Below, one piece after another: positions 28,389 through 39,003 of a DNA stretch of 64,000 nt. The first letter of the stretch is position 1; each line of letters starts with the position of its first letter. A program made the position numbers and the translations under genes. A model generated the notes under the pieces. It was not told the DNA's origin, did not search any database, and worked only from the letters and a program-made list of their open reading frames with translations. This stretch comes from Pseudomonas sediminis (lineage in GTDB: Bacteria > Pseudomonadota > Gammaproteobacteria > Pseudomonadales > Pseudomonadaceae), in the NCBI RefSeq assembly GCF_039555755.1, contig NZ_CP154631.1, forward strand, positions 1-64,000. Direction: 5' to 3'.

Positions 28389-28903
28389 CGCCGCCAAAAG
28401 CGGCCTGGCTTGTGGATGAATGCCAAACTTGCCATCCCCTGCCCGCGCAAACGTATTTGGACGTGAGGCCGTCCGACGGATTCTTCAGGTTAGAAAGGCC
28501 GCAAAAGGCCACGAAGACTTCGGAAATAAAGCCTTGAGTATGATGCGCGATTCGCCCGCCGGGCGGTCGCGGTAACTGACAACCGCTGCGGAATCCGCGC
28601 GCGGCACCCGATTTTCAGCGATACGTGTAGGGTGGAGATGTACAACTGTCGGACTGCGTAGCACATCGCTTGATCAAAGACGCCTCATCTCGTCCGCTAC
28701 CGCCAGTTGATTCCTCTTCCTGACTGAGTGCTTTCTGTCACCACAGCAAGCAGGAGACGTCCGTCGCGACCGCCGCCTGATAATGGCTGACCGTCGCTAG
28801 ACAGTGGAACGATTTACGACCGTTTCTGACGCGCCTGACACCGACCCTGAGAGTCGTGTGTGCCTAACGTGGCTTCCGCTAGCCCGGAACCCATTGGTAC
28901 CAC
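28389..28903 (+). promoter_or_regulatory. Long 5' leader of rne
   Basis: About 515 nt lie between the rne promoter and start codon without a credible protein gene. Several self-complementary segments are visible (for example GCCCGCCGGGC near 28555). In E. coli RNase E controls its own mRNA through a 361-nt leader with hairpins; a similar feedback role here is inference. The start codon itself has only a weak ribosome binding site. Confidence 0.55.
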
Positions 28904-31900
28904 ATGAAAAGAATGCTAATTAACGCAACTCAGCCCGAAGAGTTGCGTGTTGCCCTGGTAGATGGCCAAAAACTCTACGATCTGGACATCGAGTCCGGAG
29001 CCCGTGAACAGAAGAAGGCCAACATCTACAAAGGCCGTATCACCCGCGTTGAACCCAGCCTTGAAGCCGCTTTCGTCGATTTCGGTTCCGAACGCCACGG
29101 TTTCCTCCCTCTCAAAGAAATCTCCCGCGAATATTTCTCCAAGTCTCCTGAAGGCGGCCGCGTCAACATCAAGGACGTGCTCAAGGAAGGCCAGGAAGTC
29201 ATCGTCCAGGTCGAGAAAGAAGAGCGCGGCAACAAGGGCGCAGCCCTGACCACCTTCATCAGCCTGGCCGGTCGTTACCTGGTGCTGATGCCGAACAACC
29301 CACGCGCTGGTGGTATCTCCCGCCGCATCGAAGGCGAGGAGCGCAACGAACTGCGCGAAGCGCTGAATGGCCTCAATGCACCAGCCGACATGGGCCTGAT
29401 CGTGCGCACCGCCGGCCTGGGTCGTTCCAGCGAAGAAATGCAGTGGGACCTCGACTACCTGCTGCAACTGTGGAGCGCCATCAAGGAAGCCTCCACCAGC
29501 CGCCCTGCCCCGTTCCTGATCTATCAGGAATCCAATGTCATCATCCGCGCCATCCGCGACTACCTGCGCCAGGACATCGGCGAAGTGCTGGTCGACAGCG
29601 TCGAAGCCCAGGAAGAAGCCCTGTCCTTCATCCAGCAAGTGATGCCGCAGTACGCCAGCAAGATCAAGCTATACGAAGACAGCGTGCCGCTGTTCAACCG
29701 CTTCCAGATCGAAAGCCAGATCGAAACCGCCTTCCAACGTGAAGTGAAGCTGCCGTCCGGTGGCTCCATCGTCATCGACCCGACCGAAGCCCTGGTGTCC
29801 ATCGACATCAACTCGGCGCGCGCCACCAAAGGCAGCGACATCGAGGAAACCGCACTGCAGACCAACCTAGAAGCGGCTGAGGAAATCGCCCGCCAACTGC
29901 GTCTGCGTGACATCGGCGGCCTGATCGTCATCGACTTCATCGACATGACCCCGGCCAAGAACCAGCGCGCCGTCGAAGAAAAGGTGCGTGAAGCCCTGGA
30001 AGCAGACCGCGCCCGCGTTCAGGTCGGCCGCATCTCGCGCTTTGGCCTGCTGGAAATGTCCCGTCAGCGCCTGCGTCCGTCCCTGGGCGAGACCAGCGGC
30101 ATCGTCTGCCCGCGCTGCAACGGCCAAGGCATCATCCGCGACGTGGAATCCCTGTCGCTGGCCATCCTGCGCCTGATCGAAGAAGAAGCCCTGAAGGATC
30201 GCACCGCCGAAGTCCGCGCTCAGGTGCCGATCCCGGTCGCCGCCTTCCTGCTCAACGAGAAGCGCAACTCGATCACCAAGATCGAACTGCGCACCCGTGC
30301 GCGCATCGTGATCCTGCCCAACGATCACCTGGAAACCCCGCATTTTGAAGTGCAGCGTCTGCGTGACGACAGCCCGGAAGCCCTGAGCGGCCAGACCAGC
30401 TACGAAATCGCCGCCACCGCGGAAAACGAGGAAGCTGCCGCTCACCCAACCGCTGCCACGCGCACCCTGGTTCGCCAGGAAGCCGCGATCAAGGCCGCGC
30501 CGCGCAGCAGCGCTCCGGTTGCCGCCGAGCCGCAACCGGCTCCGCTGGCTCCGACCAAATCGCCTGAGCCGAGCCTGTTCAAGGGCCTGGTCAAATCGCT
30601 GGTCAGCCTCTTCGCCGGCAAGGAAGAAGAAGCTCAGCCTGCGGTCACCGAGAAGAAGAGCAACGAGCGTCCGCCGCGCGAAGAGCGCCGCAACGGTCGT
30701 CAGCAAAGCCGTAACCGTGGCGGTCGCCGCGATGAAGAGCGCAAGCCCCGCGAAGAACGCGCCCCGCGTGAAGAGCGTCAGGGCCGTGAGCCGCGTGAAG
30801 AGCGCCAACCTCGCGAAGAGCGCGCTCCGCGTGAAGAACGCGCCCCCCGCGAAGGCCAGGAAAACCGCCGCGAGCGCAAGCCGCGCGAAGAGCGTGCTCC
30901 GCGTGAAGAGCGCGTACGTGAGCTGCGCGAGCCGCTGGACGCTACTGGCAACGAACAACGCGAAGAGCGTGCCGAGCGTCAGCCACGTGGCGAGCGTCAG
31001 GAACGTCAGCGTCCGCCGCGCGAAGAGCGCCAGCCACGTGCCGAGCAGGCCGAGGCCCTGCAGGACGAAGCGCTGCCGAACGAAGAGCAGCTGCAGGATG
31101 ACGAGCAGGACAACAACGATGGCGAACGTCCGCGTCGCCGCTCTCGTGGCCAGCGTCGCCGCAGCAACCGTCGCGAGCGTCAGCGTGATGCCGACGGCAA
31201 CCTGATCGAAAGCGCCGAGAACAGCGAAGCCGCAGGTAACGAAGCTCAAGCCGCCGCTCCAGCTGCCGTAGCCACTGCCGCCGCCGTGGTTGCAGAAAGC
31301 GTCGATAGCAGCGAAGCCATTGCCAGCGAGGCTCCGGTCAGCGAAGCCCCGGCCGTCGAAGCACCCTCTGTTCAGGTTGAAGAAGCCCCTGCTGCTCAAC
31401 CGGTCGGGGCGCAAGCCGAGGCTGCTGTGAGTGAAGTGGTTGAAGCTGCTCCGGTCGCAGAGAAAGCAGTTGAGGCAGAACCGGCCGCAGTCGAAACCCC
31501 TGCTGCCGTTGAAGCGCCAGTTGCCGAACCGGTCGCTCAAGCTGAGCCGACTGTCGAAGTCGCCCAGGAGCCTGTTCCGGCACCGGTCGAGCAAGCCCCT
31601 GCTGCCGCAGCGGTTCCGGCAAATGCCACTGGCCGTGCGCCGAACGACCCGCGCGAAGTGCGTCGTCGTCAGCGTGAAGCTGAGCGCCTGGCGCGCGAAG
31701 CTGCACAGGCTGCCGCTGCAGCCCCGGCTGTAGAGGCTGCGCCAGCAGTCGAAGTTGCTCCGGCCGCCGAAGCAAGCGCCCCGGTAGAAGCCGAAGCCAC
31801 TGCAGTCGAAACCGCTCCTGCGGTCGAGCCAGTCGCCGAAGCCGAAACCACTCCTGTCGTCAGCGAGCAAAACGCGAGCGAAGCGGTAGAGCAAGCGCAG

Positions 31901-31951
31901 CCGGAAGAACAGACGCCAGCCGACGAGGAAGAGGTCAAGCCCCAGGCTTGA
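28904..31951 (+). CDS. rne: Ribonuclease E
   Basis: The 1015 aa endonuclease starts [10 protein letters not shown] and has the S1 domain ([20 protein letters not shown]) near residue 40. The catalytic region follows with Asp in VSIDINSA near residue 303 and in IDFIDM near 346, then the zinc-link CPRCNGQG near 404. The C-terminal half is a disordered scaffold: an Arg/Glu-rich stretch with nine PREER units (about residues 585-710), then an Ala/Pro/Val/Glu-rich tail containing [20 protein letters not shown]. It anchors the degradosome and cleaves single-stranded AU-rich RNA. A strong terminator follows. Confidence 0.96.
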   Translation: MKRMLINATQPEELRVALVDGQKLYDLDIESGAREQKKANIYKGRITRVEPSLEAAFVDFGSERHGFLPLKEISREYFSKSPEGGRVNIKDVLKEGQEVIVQVEKEERGNKGAALTTFISLAGRYLVLMPNNPRAGGISRRIEGEERNELREALNGLNAPADMGLIVRTAGLGRSSEEMQWDLDYLLQLWSAIKEASTSRPAPFLIYQESNVIIRAIRDYLRQDIGEVLVDSVEAQEEALSFIQQVMPQYASKIKLYEDSVPLFNRFQIESQIETAFQREVKLPSGGSIVIDPTEALVSIDINSARATKGSDIEETALQTNLEAAEEIARQLRLRDIGGLIVIDFIDMTPAKNQRAVEEKVREALEADRARVQVGRISRFGLLEMSRQRLRPSLGETSGIVCPRCNGQGIIRDVESLSLAILRLIEEEALKDRTAEVRAQVPIPVAAFLLNEKRNSITKIELRTRARIVILPNDHLETPHFEVQRLRDDSPEALSGQTSYEIAATAENEEAAAHPTAATRTLVRQEAAIKAAPRSSAPVAAEPQPAPLAPTKSPEPSLFKGLVKSLVSLFAGKEEEAQPAVTEKKSNERPPREERRNGRQQSRNRGGRRDEERKPREERAPREERQGREPREERQPREERAPREERAPREGQENRRERKPREERAPREERVRELREPLDATGNEQREERAERQPRGERQERQRPPREERQPRAEQAEALQDEALPNEEQLQDDEQDNNDGERPRRRSRGQRRRSNRRERQRDADGNLIESAENSEAAGNEAQAAAPAAVATAAAVVAESVDSSEAIASEAPVSEAPAVEAPSVQVEEAPAAQPVGAQAEAAVSEVVEAAPVAEKAVEAEPAAVETPAAVEAPVAEPVAQAEPTVEVAQEPVPAPVEQAPAAAAVPANATGRAPNDPREVRRRQREAERLAREAAQAAAAAPAVEAAPAVEVAPAAEASAPVEAEATAVETAPAVEPVAEAETTPVVSEQNASEAVEQAQPEEQTPADEEEVKPQA

Positions 31952-31967
31952 TCCTCCTGCGGTCACT

Positions 31968-31997
31968 AAAAAGGGGATGCCTAGGCATCCCCTTTTT
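31968..31997 (+). terminator. Intrinsic terminator after rne
   Basis: AAAAAGGGGATGCC (31968-31981) and GGCATCCCCTTTTT (31984-31997) form a perfect 14-bp palindrome with TA at the centre and a T-tract. It also faces the convergent murB gene and can work in both directions. Confidence 0.88.
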
Positions 31998-32064
31998 CAT
32001 TTCCGTGTCTGGCGCTGCAGAAGCGTAGCCTGGATGCAATCCGGGAGTGGCAAGCAGGAACAGA

Positions 32065-33084
32065 TCAGAGCACGTTAGGCTCGATCTCCAACTCAACACC
32101 GAAGCGCTCGAATACATCAGCCTGGATACGCTGCGCCAGCTGCAGCAGTTGCGCACCCGTGGCATTGCCGTAGTTGACCAGCACCAGCGCCTGCAAACGA
32201 TGCACACCGGCATCACCCTCACGCGCGCCCTTCCACCCTGCCCGCTCGATCAACCAGCCAGCCGCCAATTTGGCCAGGCCAGCACCAGCCGGATAGCTGA
32301 CCAGATCGGCATGCTCGGCGCGAATACGCTCGGCCAGTTCGAATGGCACCACCGGATTCTTGAAGAAACTGCCGGCGTTACCCAGCTCGGCGGGATCTGG
32401 CAGCTTTTCGCTGCGAATGGCGCAGATAGCCCGGCTGACATCGCTGGCGGTCGGCGCTTCCACGCCCATTTCTACCAGGCGTTGACGTACCGGACCGTAA
32501 TCCAGACGCAGCGAAACCAGGCGACTCAAACGAAAGCGCACGCGCAGAATCAGCCAACGCCCGGCTTCGCGCTTGAACAGGCTGTCGCGATAGGCGAAGG
32601 CGCATTCTTCGAGGGAAAAGTCGCGTAGTTCTCCGGTCTGTCGATCCAGCGCGGTCAGGCCTTCAAACAGATCCTTGATCTCCACGCCGTAGGCACCGAT
32701 GTTCTGCATCGGCGCGGCGCCGACGGTACCGGGAATCAGGCTGAGGTTCTCCAGGCCATTGAGGCCTTGCGCCAGGCTCCATTGCACAAAGGGATGCCAG
32801 GGCTCACCAGCTTCGGCCTCTACCAGCACCTGCTCGCCGTCGTCCTCCAGAATGCGAATACCACGACTGGCCATGCGCAGCACCAGAGCCTCAACATCAC
32901 GTGTGAGCAGCAGGTTGCTGCCGCCGCCGATCACCAGCAGCGGCAAGCCGTGCTGTTGCGCCAGGCCTAACGCCTCGCGCACGTCGTCATCGTGACGGGC
33001 TTCGGCGAATAGCCGGGCACGCACGTCAACGCCAAAGCTGTTGAAGGCCTTGAGCGACACGTCGCTCTGCAGATTCAGGCTCAC
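32065..33084 (-). CDS. murB: MurB, UDP-N-acetylenolpyruvoylglucosamine reductase
   Basis: The 339 aa FAD enzyme has the N-terminal NSFGVDVRA, the FAD loop IGGGSNLLLT near residue 52, GTVGAAPMQNIGAYG near 114 and the Ser in NAGSFFKNPVV near 225, with a type I C-terminal extension as in E. coli. It reduces the enolpyruvyl group to the lactyl group of UDP-MurNAc. The start is GTG, overlapping the ptpA stop by 4 nt. The kdsB-ptpA-murB order is typical of Pseudomonas. Confidence 0.95.
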   Translation of the reverse strand: MSLNLQSDVSLKAFNSFGVDVRARLFAEARHDDDVREALGLAQQHGLPLLVIGGGSNLLLTRDVEALVLRMASRGIRILEDDGEQVLVEAEAGEPWHPFVQWSLAQGLNGLENLSLIPGTVGAAPMQNIGAYGVEIKDLFEGLTALDRQTGELRDFSLEECAFAYRDSLFKREAGRWLILRVRFRLSRLVSLRLDYGPVRQRLVEMGVEAPTASDVSRAICAIRSEKLPDPAELGNAGSFFKNPVVPFELAERIRAEHADLVSYPAGAGLAKLAAGWLIERAGWKGAREGDAGVHRLQALVLVNYGNATGAQLLQLAQRIQADVFERFGVELEIEPNVL

Positions 33085-33545
33085 AGGCGCCCCTTGATCT
33101 CGATTAACAGCGCATCACTGGCCTGTTCGATCAGGTCCAGCACCTGCTCGAAGCCATCTTCGCCGCCGTAATAAGGGTCCGGCACCTCATCCAATGCCAG
33201 CTGATAACGGCGCAGATAGAGATCGAGGTCAGCACCGGCATTGGCAGGGCGCAACGCCTCAAGGTTGCGCAGATTGCTCTGGTCCATAGCCAGGATCAGG
33301 TCGAAGCGCTGAAAGTCGGCAGCCTCGACCTGGCGCGCACGCTGTGCGGACAGATTATAGCCACGGCGCAGCGCGGCCTGGCGCGTGCGACTGTCCGGTG
33401 CCTTGCCGACATGCCAGTCGCCGGTACCGGCGGAATCCACCTGCACTCGATCTTCCAGGCCAGCGGCGCGCAGCTTGTAGCGAAACACGCCTTCTGCCGT
33501 CGGTGAACGGCAGATGTTGCCCAGGCAGACGAACAGAACCTTCAT
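33081..33545 (-). CDS. ptpA: Low-molecular-weight protein tyrosine phosphatase
   Basis: The 154 aa enzyme has the P-loop VCLGNICRSP (Cys near residue 8, Arg near 14) and the general-acid Asp in VPDPYYGG near residue 122. Such phosphatases often act on tyrosine kinases that control exopolysaccharide synthesis; no kinase is nearby. I start at the ATG at 33545, which overlaps the kdsB stop by 1 nt (TAATG). Confidence 0.93.
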   Translation of the reverse strand: MKVLFVCLGNICRSPTAEGVFRYKLRAAGLEDRVQVDSAGTGDWHVGKAPDSRTRQAALRRGYNLSAQRARQVEAADFQRFDLILAMDQSNLRNLEALRPANAGADLDLYLRRYQLALDEVPDPYYGGEDGFEQVLDLIEQASDALLIEIKGRL

Positions 33546-34309
33546 TAGGCCCCCAGCAGGTGGCGTACCCGCTCCAGGTCTTCGGCGGTATCCACGCCAG
33601 CAGCCGGCGCTTCCAGCGCATCGGCGACGTGGATGCGCACGCCGTTGTACAACGCGCGCAGCTGTTCCAGGCACTCGGTATCTTCCAGCCAGCATGGGCC
33701 CCAGGCGACGAAGTCATGCAGGAAACCAGCGCGGTAGGCGTAGATACCAATGTGGCGACGGTATGGCACACCTTGCGGCAGCGCATCGCGGCTCTTGGCG
33801 AAGGCGTCGCGCGCCCAGGCCAACGGCGCACGGCTGAAGGTCAGGGCCAGGCCGGTTTTGTCGGCGACCACCTTGACCACATTGGGATTGAACAGCGCGG
33901 TGACGTCCTCGATGGGCTCGGCCAGAGTGGCGATACCGGCCTGCGGATTGGCCGCCAGGTTGGCCGCGACCTGATTGATGATCACCGGCGGAATCAAGGG
34001 TTCATCGCCCTGCACATTGACCACGATGGCATCGGCCGGCAAACCAAGCTGGGTGGCGACTTCAGCCAGGCGATCGGTGCCGGAGTTGTGATCCTCGCGG
34101 GTCAGCAGCACCTCGGCGCCGAAGGCCTGGCAGGCTTCGACGATACGTGCATCGTCGGTGGCGATGACCACACGCTGGGCCGAACTCTTCTTCGCCTGCT
34201 CCCAGACGTGCTGCACCATGGGCTTGCCGGCGATGTCCTGCAACGGCTTGCCGGGCAGGCGGGTGGAGGCGTAACGAGCAGGAATCACGACGGTGAAGGC
34301 TGCGTTCAT
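33545..34309 (-). CDS. kdsB: KdsB, CMP-KDO synthetase
   Basis: The 254 aa nucleotidyltransferase opens with [17 protein letters not shown] and has the [11 protein letters not shown] block near residue 95 and [13 protein letters not shown] [13 protein letters not shown] near 183. It activates 3-deoxy-manno-octulosonate with CTP for lipopolysaccharide core synthesis, alongside lpxK upstream in the same unit. Confidence 0.95.
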   Translation of the reverse strand: MNAAFTVVIPARYASTRLPGKPLQDIAGKPMVQHVWEQAKKSSAQRVVIATDDARIVEACQAFGAEVLLTREDHNSGTDRLAEVATQLGLPADAIVVNVQGDEPLIPPVIINQVAANLAANPQAGIATLAEPIEDVTALFNPNVVKVVADKTGLALTFSRAPLAWARDAFAKSRDALPQGVPYRRHIGIYAYRAGFLHDFVAWGPCWLEDTECLEQLRALYNGVRIHVADALEAPAAGVDTAEDLERVRHLLGA

Positions 34310-34495
34310 TTACTTGTCCAGACGCTCATCGGTATTCAGGGTACGCGCTTCGCTTTCCAGCATCACCGGAATGCCATCGCGAATCGGGTAGGCAACGCCG
34401 GCACCCTTGCTGATCAGTTCGGTCTTGTCTTCGGAAAGCTGCAGCGGGCCTTTGCAGATCGGGCAAGCGAGAATATCGAGCAGTTTGAGGTCCAT
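34310..34495 (-). CDS. Trm112/YcaR-family small zinc-ribbon-like protein
   Basis: The 61 aa protein [18 protein letters not shown] has one CPIC pair near residue 11 and the [16 protein letters not shown] end typical of the Trm112/YcaR family, usually found between lpxK and kdsB. The second Cys pair of Trm112 is absent. Its exact role is unknown; the context is LPS synthesis. I start at the ATG at 34495 because the family N-terminus begins there. It lies 22 nt after lpxK and abuts the kdsB start. Confidence 0.88.
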   Translation of the reverse strand: MDLKLLDILACPICKGPLQLSEDKTELISKGAGVAYPIRDGIPVMLESEARTLNTDERLDK

Positions 34496-34517
34496 GGCGC
34501 AGTCCTTGGTGGGGTCA

Positions 34518-35519
34518 TCAAGACCCCGGTATGAGGCGGGCCAGTTCGCTATCCAGCCAGTCGACAAAAGCCGGCGTGGGCACGGCGTCGACGGCCAGGT
34601 ACCACCAGTCGGCGGCGGCGAAGGCCCGGCATTTCACCGCATCCTTTTCCGTCATCAGCAGGGGCAGCGACGGCTCGAAACTGAGCTGCGCGGCATCGTA
34701 CTGGGCATGGTCGGCGAAGGGGTGCGGAACCGGCCGCCAGTTTAGCGCTTCGAGGGTATTGAAGAAACGTTGCGGATTACCGATACCGGCCACCGCATGC
34801 ACTGCCTGGCCTCGCGGCAGATGATCGAGGCCGACGCGCTCACCACTGGCCAGATTGACCAGTGCGGTCGGCTGCAGGCGAAAGGCGTAGCCATCGGCGC
34901 GGTCGGCTTCGGCGCCATTGAACAACACCGCATCCACCTCACTGAGACGCTCGGCCGGTTCACGCAGAGGCCCGGCAGGCAGGCAGCGGCGATTACCCAG
35001 GCCGCGCGCAGCATCGATCAGCACCAGTTCCAGATCGCGCGCCAGACGGTAGTGCTGCAGGCCATCGTCGCAGAGGATCAGGTCCAATGTTTCTTCGGCC
35101 AGCAACGCACGCACGGCGCGACTGCGATCCGGATCGATCATCAAGGGCACGCCTGTACGCTGGACGATCAGCAAGGGCTCGTCACCTGCCTCGGCCGCAG
35201 GTTGCTCGGCACGCACGCGCCACGGCAGGCTCGGCGGCGTGGCGCCATAGCCACGACTGACCACGCCGACCTTGAGGCCACGGGCGCGGCAATGTTCGAT
35301 CAGAAAGAGGATCAGCGGCGTCTTGCCGGTACCGCCGACGGTGATGTTACCCACCACCAGCACAGGCACCGGAGCGCGGTAGATATCGCCCTCGCCGGCC
35401 AGAAAGCGTGCACGCTTACCCTGCACCACACGACGGTACAGCCACTCCAGCGGGCGCAGCAGCGCCAGCGCCGGGTGGCCGCGGTACCAGGCCTCGAGCA
35501 AGCGATCAGCAGCGCTCAC
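34518..35519 (-). CDS. lpxK: LpxK, tetraacyldisaccharide 4'-kinase
   Basis: The 333 aa membrane-associated kinase has the Walker A motif [14 protein letters not shown] near residue 60 and the DDGLQHY block near residue 150. It phosphorylates the lipid A precursor at 4'. A short N-terminal amphipathic segment ([15 protein letters not shown]) likely binds the inner membrane. The start is GTG, directly after the exbD stop. In E. coli lpxK follows msbA, whereas here an ExbB/ExbD pair takes that place, as in P. aeruginosa. Confidence 0.94.
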   Translation of the reverse strand: MSAADRLLEAWYRGHPALALLRPLEWLYRRVVQGKRARFLAGEGDIYRAPVPVLVVGNITVGGTGKTPLILFLIEHCRARGLKVGVVSRGYGATPPSLPWRVRAEQPAAEAGDEPLLIVQRTGVPLMIDPDRSRAVRALLAEETLDLILCDDGLQHYRLARDLELVLIDAARGLGNRRCLPAGPLREPAERLSEVDAVLFNGAEADRADGYAFRLQPTALVNLASGERVGLDHLPRGQAVHAVAGIGNPQRFFNTLEALNWRPVPHPFADHAQYDAAQLSFEPSLPLLMTEKDAVKCRAFAAADWWYLAVDAVPTPAFVDWLDSELARLIPGS

Positions 35520-35948
35520 TTAGGGGGTTTCCTGTGCTTCCACCGTGGTGATGCGCAGGTGCGAGAAGCCCAGCTTGCCAGCAGCGTCCATGGCCGTAAT
35601 CACCGCCTGGTGCGGGGTCTTGCCATCGGCACTGAGGATCAACGGCAGGCTGTTGTCGCCGTCGGATTCCTTCTGCAGCGCCGCCATCAGGTTGCTCAGG
35701 TTGCTCTCCAGCAGCGCGTTGCCATTGACCGAGTAGGCGCCATCGGCACCAATCAGCACCTCGACCTGCTTGAGCTCGGTCTGCTCGGGCGGCGTACCAC
35801 TGGCGGCCTCAGGCAGATCGACCTTGAGCTGGGTCTCGCGGGTAAAGGTGGTGGTGACCACGAAGAACAGCAGCAGGATGAATACCACGTCGATCAACGA
35901 GGCCAGGTTGATCTCGACGTTCTCCCGCGGTTTGCGCCGGAATTTCAC
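35520..35948 (-). CDS. exbD: ExbD/TolR-family protein
   Basis: The 142 aa protein has one N-terminal transmembrane helix (LASLIDVVFILLLFFVVTTTF) with the essential Asp in LIDVVF near residue 20, and a periplasmic domain. With the ExbB-like protein it forms a proton-driven motor. No TonB gene is adjacent, so its partner is unknown. The start is GTG, overlapping exbB by 4 nt. Confidence 0.9.
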   Translation of the reverse strand: MKFRRKPRENVEINLASLIDVVFILLLFFVVTTTFTRETQLKVDLPEAASGTPPEQTELKQVEVLIGADGAYSVNGNALLESNLSNLMAALQKESDGDNSLPLILSADGKTPHQAVITAMDAAGKLGFSHLRITTVEAQETP

Positions 35949-36577
35949 GCCTTGCCCTCACCCAGGTCGACGTCGCGATCACCCTGCACCATTTCCACCA
36001 GCTTGATCGCTTCCTGCTCCATGCCGACTACCAGTTCGTCGACACGACGCTGCAGATAGCGGTGGAAGAACAGCGCCGGAATCGCCACCATCAGGCCGGC
36101 CGCTGTGGTAATCAACGCCTTGGAGATACCACCGGCGAGCATCGGCGCATTGGCCATGCCCGAGCCCATGAAAGAACTGAAGATTTCGATCATACCCAAT
36201 ACGGTACCAAGCAGGCCGAGCAGCGGCGCGATCCCGGCAATGGTGCCAAGCGCATTGAGGTAGCGTTCCAGCTCATGGATGACGCGAGCCGCGGCCTCCT
36301 CGATGCACTCTTTCATGATCTCGCGACCATGCTTGGAGTTGGCCAGGCCGGCAGCGAGAATCTGCCCCAGCGGCGAATCCTCGCGCAACTCCTTGAGTTT
36401 CTGGTTGTTAAGTTTCTTGTCCTTGATCCAGCGCCATACCTGAGCCAGCAGATTGGCTGGGGTGACGCGGGCGGGCCGCAGGGTCCAAAGGCGCTCGGCG
36501 ACGATGCCGGCAGCAGCGATGGAACAGAGAATGATCGGCAGCATCATCCAGCCGCCAGCTTTGACCAGTTCCCACAC
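35945..36577 (-). CDS. exbB: ExbB/TolQ/MotA-family proton channel protein
   Basis: The 210 aa inner-membrane protein has three transmembrane regions, with the family signature GTIAGIAPLLGLLGTVLGMI near residue 125 and SKALITTAAGLMVAIPALFF near 160. I start at the GTG at 36577 (reading MWELVKAGGW) because AGGGGGA is about 10 nt upstream; an in-frame extension to 36610 adds 11 unlike residues. It probably powers an outer-membrane process with ExbD. Confidence 0.88.
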   Translation of the reverse strand: MWELVKAGGWMMLPIILCSIAAAGIVAERLWTLRPARVTPANLLAQVWRWIKDKKLNNQKLKELREDSPLGQILAAGLANSKHGREIMKECIEEAAARVIHELERYLNALGTIAGIAPLLGLLGTVLGMIEIFSSFMGSGMANAPMLAGGISKALITTAAGLMVAIPALFFHRYLQRRVDELVVGMEQEAIKLVEMVQGDRDVDLGEGKA

Positions 36578-36649
36578 GGTAGAGAATCCCCCTCGAAAAA
36601 GTCGCGCCACTCTAGCACAGGGCGTAACGCCCGCCGACCGCCGCCGTTC

Positions 36650-38875
36650 TCATTTTTCCCGCCAGAAACGTGGCTCGCTTCGCAACCCGCGAGGCGCGAC
36701 CTGTTCGCCCAGACGTAAATGCAAGGCACCGCGCAACGCCGTGTCATGCACCTCGACGCCTGCCGCCTGATAGCGCGCCAACACCTGCGGGTGAGGATGC
36801 CCAAAGGCATTGTGGCGACTGCGCGTGATCAGCACATGCTGCGCACCGACCGCATCGATAAAAGCCTGACTGGATGACGTTCGACTGCCGTGATGGGGCG
36901 CCAGCAACCAACGCGAGGCCAGGGGAAAGTCGGCCTGCATCAGCGCGCGTTCGGCGCGGACATCGATATCACCAGTCAGCAACAGGCGCTCACCCGCCGC
37001 CTCGATCTGCAATACACAAGAACGCTGATTGCCGGATACGGCCTGATCCCACTGCCACAGCCTGAACGTCACGTCGTTCCATTGCCAGCGCTGCCCCGAT
37101 TCGCAATCCTCAGCGCCGAGCGTTCTGGCCAGCCGGTGCGGCTCGCCACTGATGATCCGGCTCACCGGCATACCGGCTTTGATCGCGGCAGCCCCGCCGG
37201 CATGATCATTGTCGGCATGACTGAGCAACATCAGGTCGAGCCGCCTGAGGTTCATTGCTCGCAGTGAAGGCAGGACAATACGCTCCCCTGTATCGAAATC
37301 GCCGAAGCGCGGGCCTGCGTCGTACAGCAGGCTGTGTTCCCGGGTACGTACCAGCACCGCCAGCCCCTGCCCTACGTCTAGCACCCAGACATCGGCGCGA
37401 CCATCGTCCAGCTGTTTCGGCGGCAACAGCAATGCAGGCAATAACAACGCAAGGCCGGGTAGACGCAACGGTACTCCGGCCGGCAGCAGGAGCAACAAGG
37501 CACCTGCCACCGCCAATAACCAGGCCCACAGCGGCAGGTTGCTAGGCAACCAGGCAGGTAGCCAAGCAGCGATCACGCTCAGCAACTCGAACAACAGATA
37601 CAAAGCACCACCGGCCAGCCACAGCAAGCTCTCCCCGATCACCGGGACAGGCAGCAGCAGAGTGCCCAGCAAGGCCAGGGGTACGACTACCAGCCCCACC
37701 CAAGGCACGGCAACCAGATTGGCCAACGGCCCGCTGCTACTGACGGGCAGACCGAGAATCAGCATCATCGGCAGCAGGCCGATGGCCATGGTCCACTGCG
37801 CACGTGTCAGCCCGCGCCACCAACCCCAGACACCGAGCCGACCGCCAAACACCAGAGCAAGAATCGCCACCGCCGAAAACGACAACCAGAAACCCGGCTG
37901 CAACGAGGCCAGCGGCTCCAGCAGCAGAACCACGATCAAGGCCAACAACAATGGCCACCAGGCGCCCAGATGACGAAAGCGCATGCGCCAGAGCAGCACC
38001 AGCGCAACCATCACGCAGGCCCTGCGCACCGGCACCTCAAAACCAGCCAGCATCCCGTAGACCAGAGCTCCGCTCAAGGCCAACGCACAGGCGCAGGGCA
38101 ACCAGGGCCAGCGCCTTGGCCAGGCACCGACTCTCGCCAGCAAAGCCACCAGTCCGTAAAGAAAGCCGGCTAGCAGGGCAATATGCTGGCCGGAGATGAC
38201 CATCAGGTGCACCGTGCCCGTGTGCTGCAGCAGGCGCCAGTCGCTTGTACTCAGGCCGGAACCATCACCGAGGACCAGAGCGGCAATGGCACCTTCGCGC
38301 CCAAAGGCCGGCACAGCCAGCAGATGCTGGCGAAGGCTGTCGCGCCAGCTACCAAAGCCCGTCGCGGGGGATAACCGTTCGCCAGACTTGATCGTGCCCG
38401 TGGCGCCGATACGCTGCGCCAGCAACCAGGCTTCGTAGTCGAAGCTCTGCGGATTGACCAGGCCATGCGGCCGCTTCAGGTTGACCGCCAGACGCCAGCG
38501 CTCGCCGCCTTGCACCGGCGGCCCACCATACCAGGCCAAGCGCATTCTTTTCGGCAGCTCGGCGCGCCGCGAGTGCGCCTCTTCGAACTGGAAGCGCACG
38601 ACACCATCGGCCACTTCAGGCAGGCCGACCACCCGCCCCTCCAGCCACAGGGTACGGCCATCGAGCGGTGGAGCAAGGCGGTCATCCAATGCCGATTGCG
38701 CCGAGCTGCAGGCCCAGGCCAACCCCAGCAAAAAGAACCCAAGCGGATAGAGGCGCGAGAACAGCAAAGCCAGAGCCGCACAGACCGCCACCAGCAACAG
38801 CCAACTCGGCGGCAGGCTTGGCAGAAAGCGCAGCGTCAATAGCCCCAAGGCCAGTGCCAACATCCCTGTTCGCAT
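36650..38875 (-). CDS. comEC: ComEC/Rec2-family DNA uptake channel
   Basis: The 741 aa protein has an N-terminal DUF4131 domain, a central Competence domain with about ten transmembrane helices (SGQHIALLAGFLYGLV near residue 230) and a C-terminal metallo-beta-lactamase-like domain with HADNDHAGG near residue 555. It imports single-stranded DNA across the inner membrane. The ATG has GGAGGAAGGGG upstream. It is divergent from the DUF2062 gene. The intact frame suggests natural competence is possible. Confidence 0.92.
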   Translation of the reverse strand: MRTGMLALALGLLTLRFLPSLPPSWLLLVAVCAALALLFSRLYPLGFFLLGLAWACSSAQSALDDRLAPPLDGRTLWLEGRVVGLPEVADGVVRFQFEEAHSRRAELPKRMRLAWYGGPPVQGGERWRLAVNLKRPHGLVNPQSFDYEAWLLAQRIGATGTIKSGERLSPATGFGSWRDSLRQHLLAVPAFGREGAIAALVLGDGSGLSTSDWRLLQHTGTVHLMVISGQHIALLAGFLYGLVALLARVGAWPRRWPWLPCACALALSGALVYGMLAGFEVPVRRACVMVALVLLWRMRFRHLGAWWPLLLALIVVLLLEPLASLQPGFWLSFSAVAILALVFGGRLGVWGWWRGLTRAQWTMAIGLLPMMLILGLPVSSSGPLANLVAVPWVGLVVVPLALLGTLLLPVPVIGESLLWLAGGALYLLFELLSVIAAWLPAWLPSNLPLWAWLLAVAGALLLLLPAGVPLRLPGLALLLPALLLPPKQLDDGRADVWVLDVGQGLAVLVRTREHSLLYDAGPRFGDFDTGERIVLPSLRAMNLRRLDLMLLSHADNDHAGGAAAIKAGMPVSRIISGEPHRLARTLGAEDCESGQRWQWNDVTFRLWQWDQAVSGNQRSCVLQIEAAGERLLLTGDIDVRAERALMQADFPLASRWLLAPHHGSRTSSSQAFIDAVGAQHVLITRSRHNAFGHPHPQVLARYQAAGVEVHDTALRGALHLRLGEQVAPRGLRSEPRFWREK

Positions 38876-39003
38876 CCCCTTCCTCCCTGCTCATCGAGCT
38901 GCAGCGAACGCGTCCGGCGCTCACCTTCGGTCACAATATGGAAACGCTGGCCAGAGCGAATCCGTGCATAATATTGGCGCTTTTGCCTGCCCAGAGACTC
39001 TTC

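Noticed and set aside
29867..31966. A 699-codon open frame antisense to rne
   Set aside because: It mirrors the biased, repetitive codons of the RNase E tail (Glu, Arg, Ala), has no recognisable domain, and rne itself is certain.
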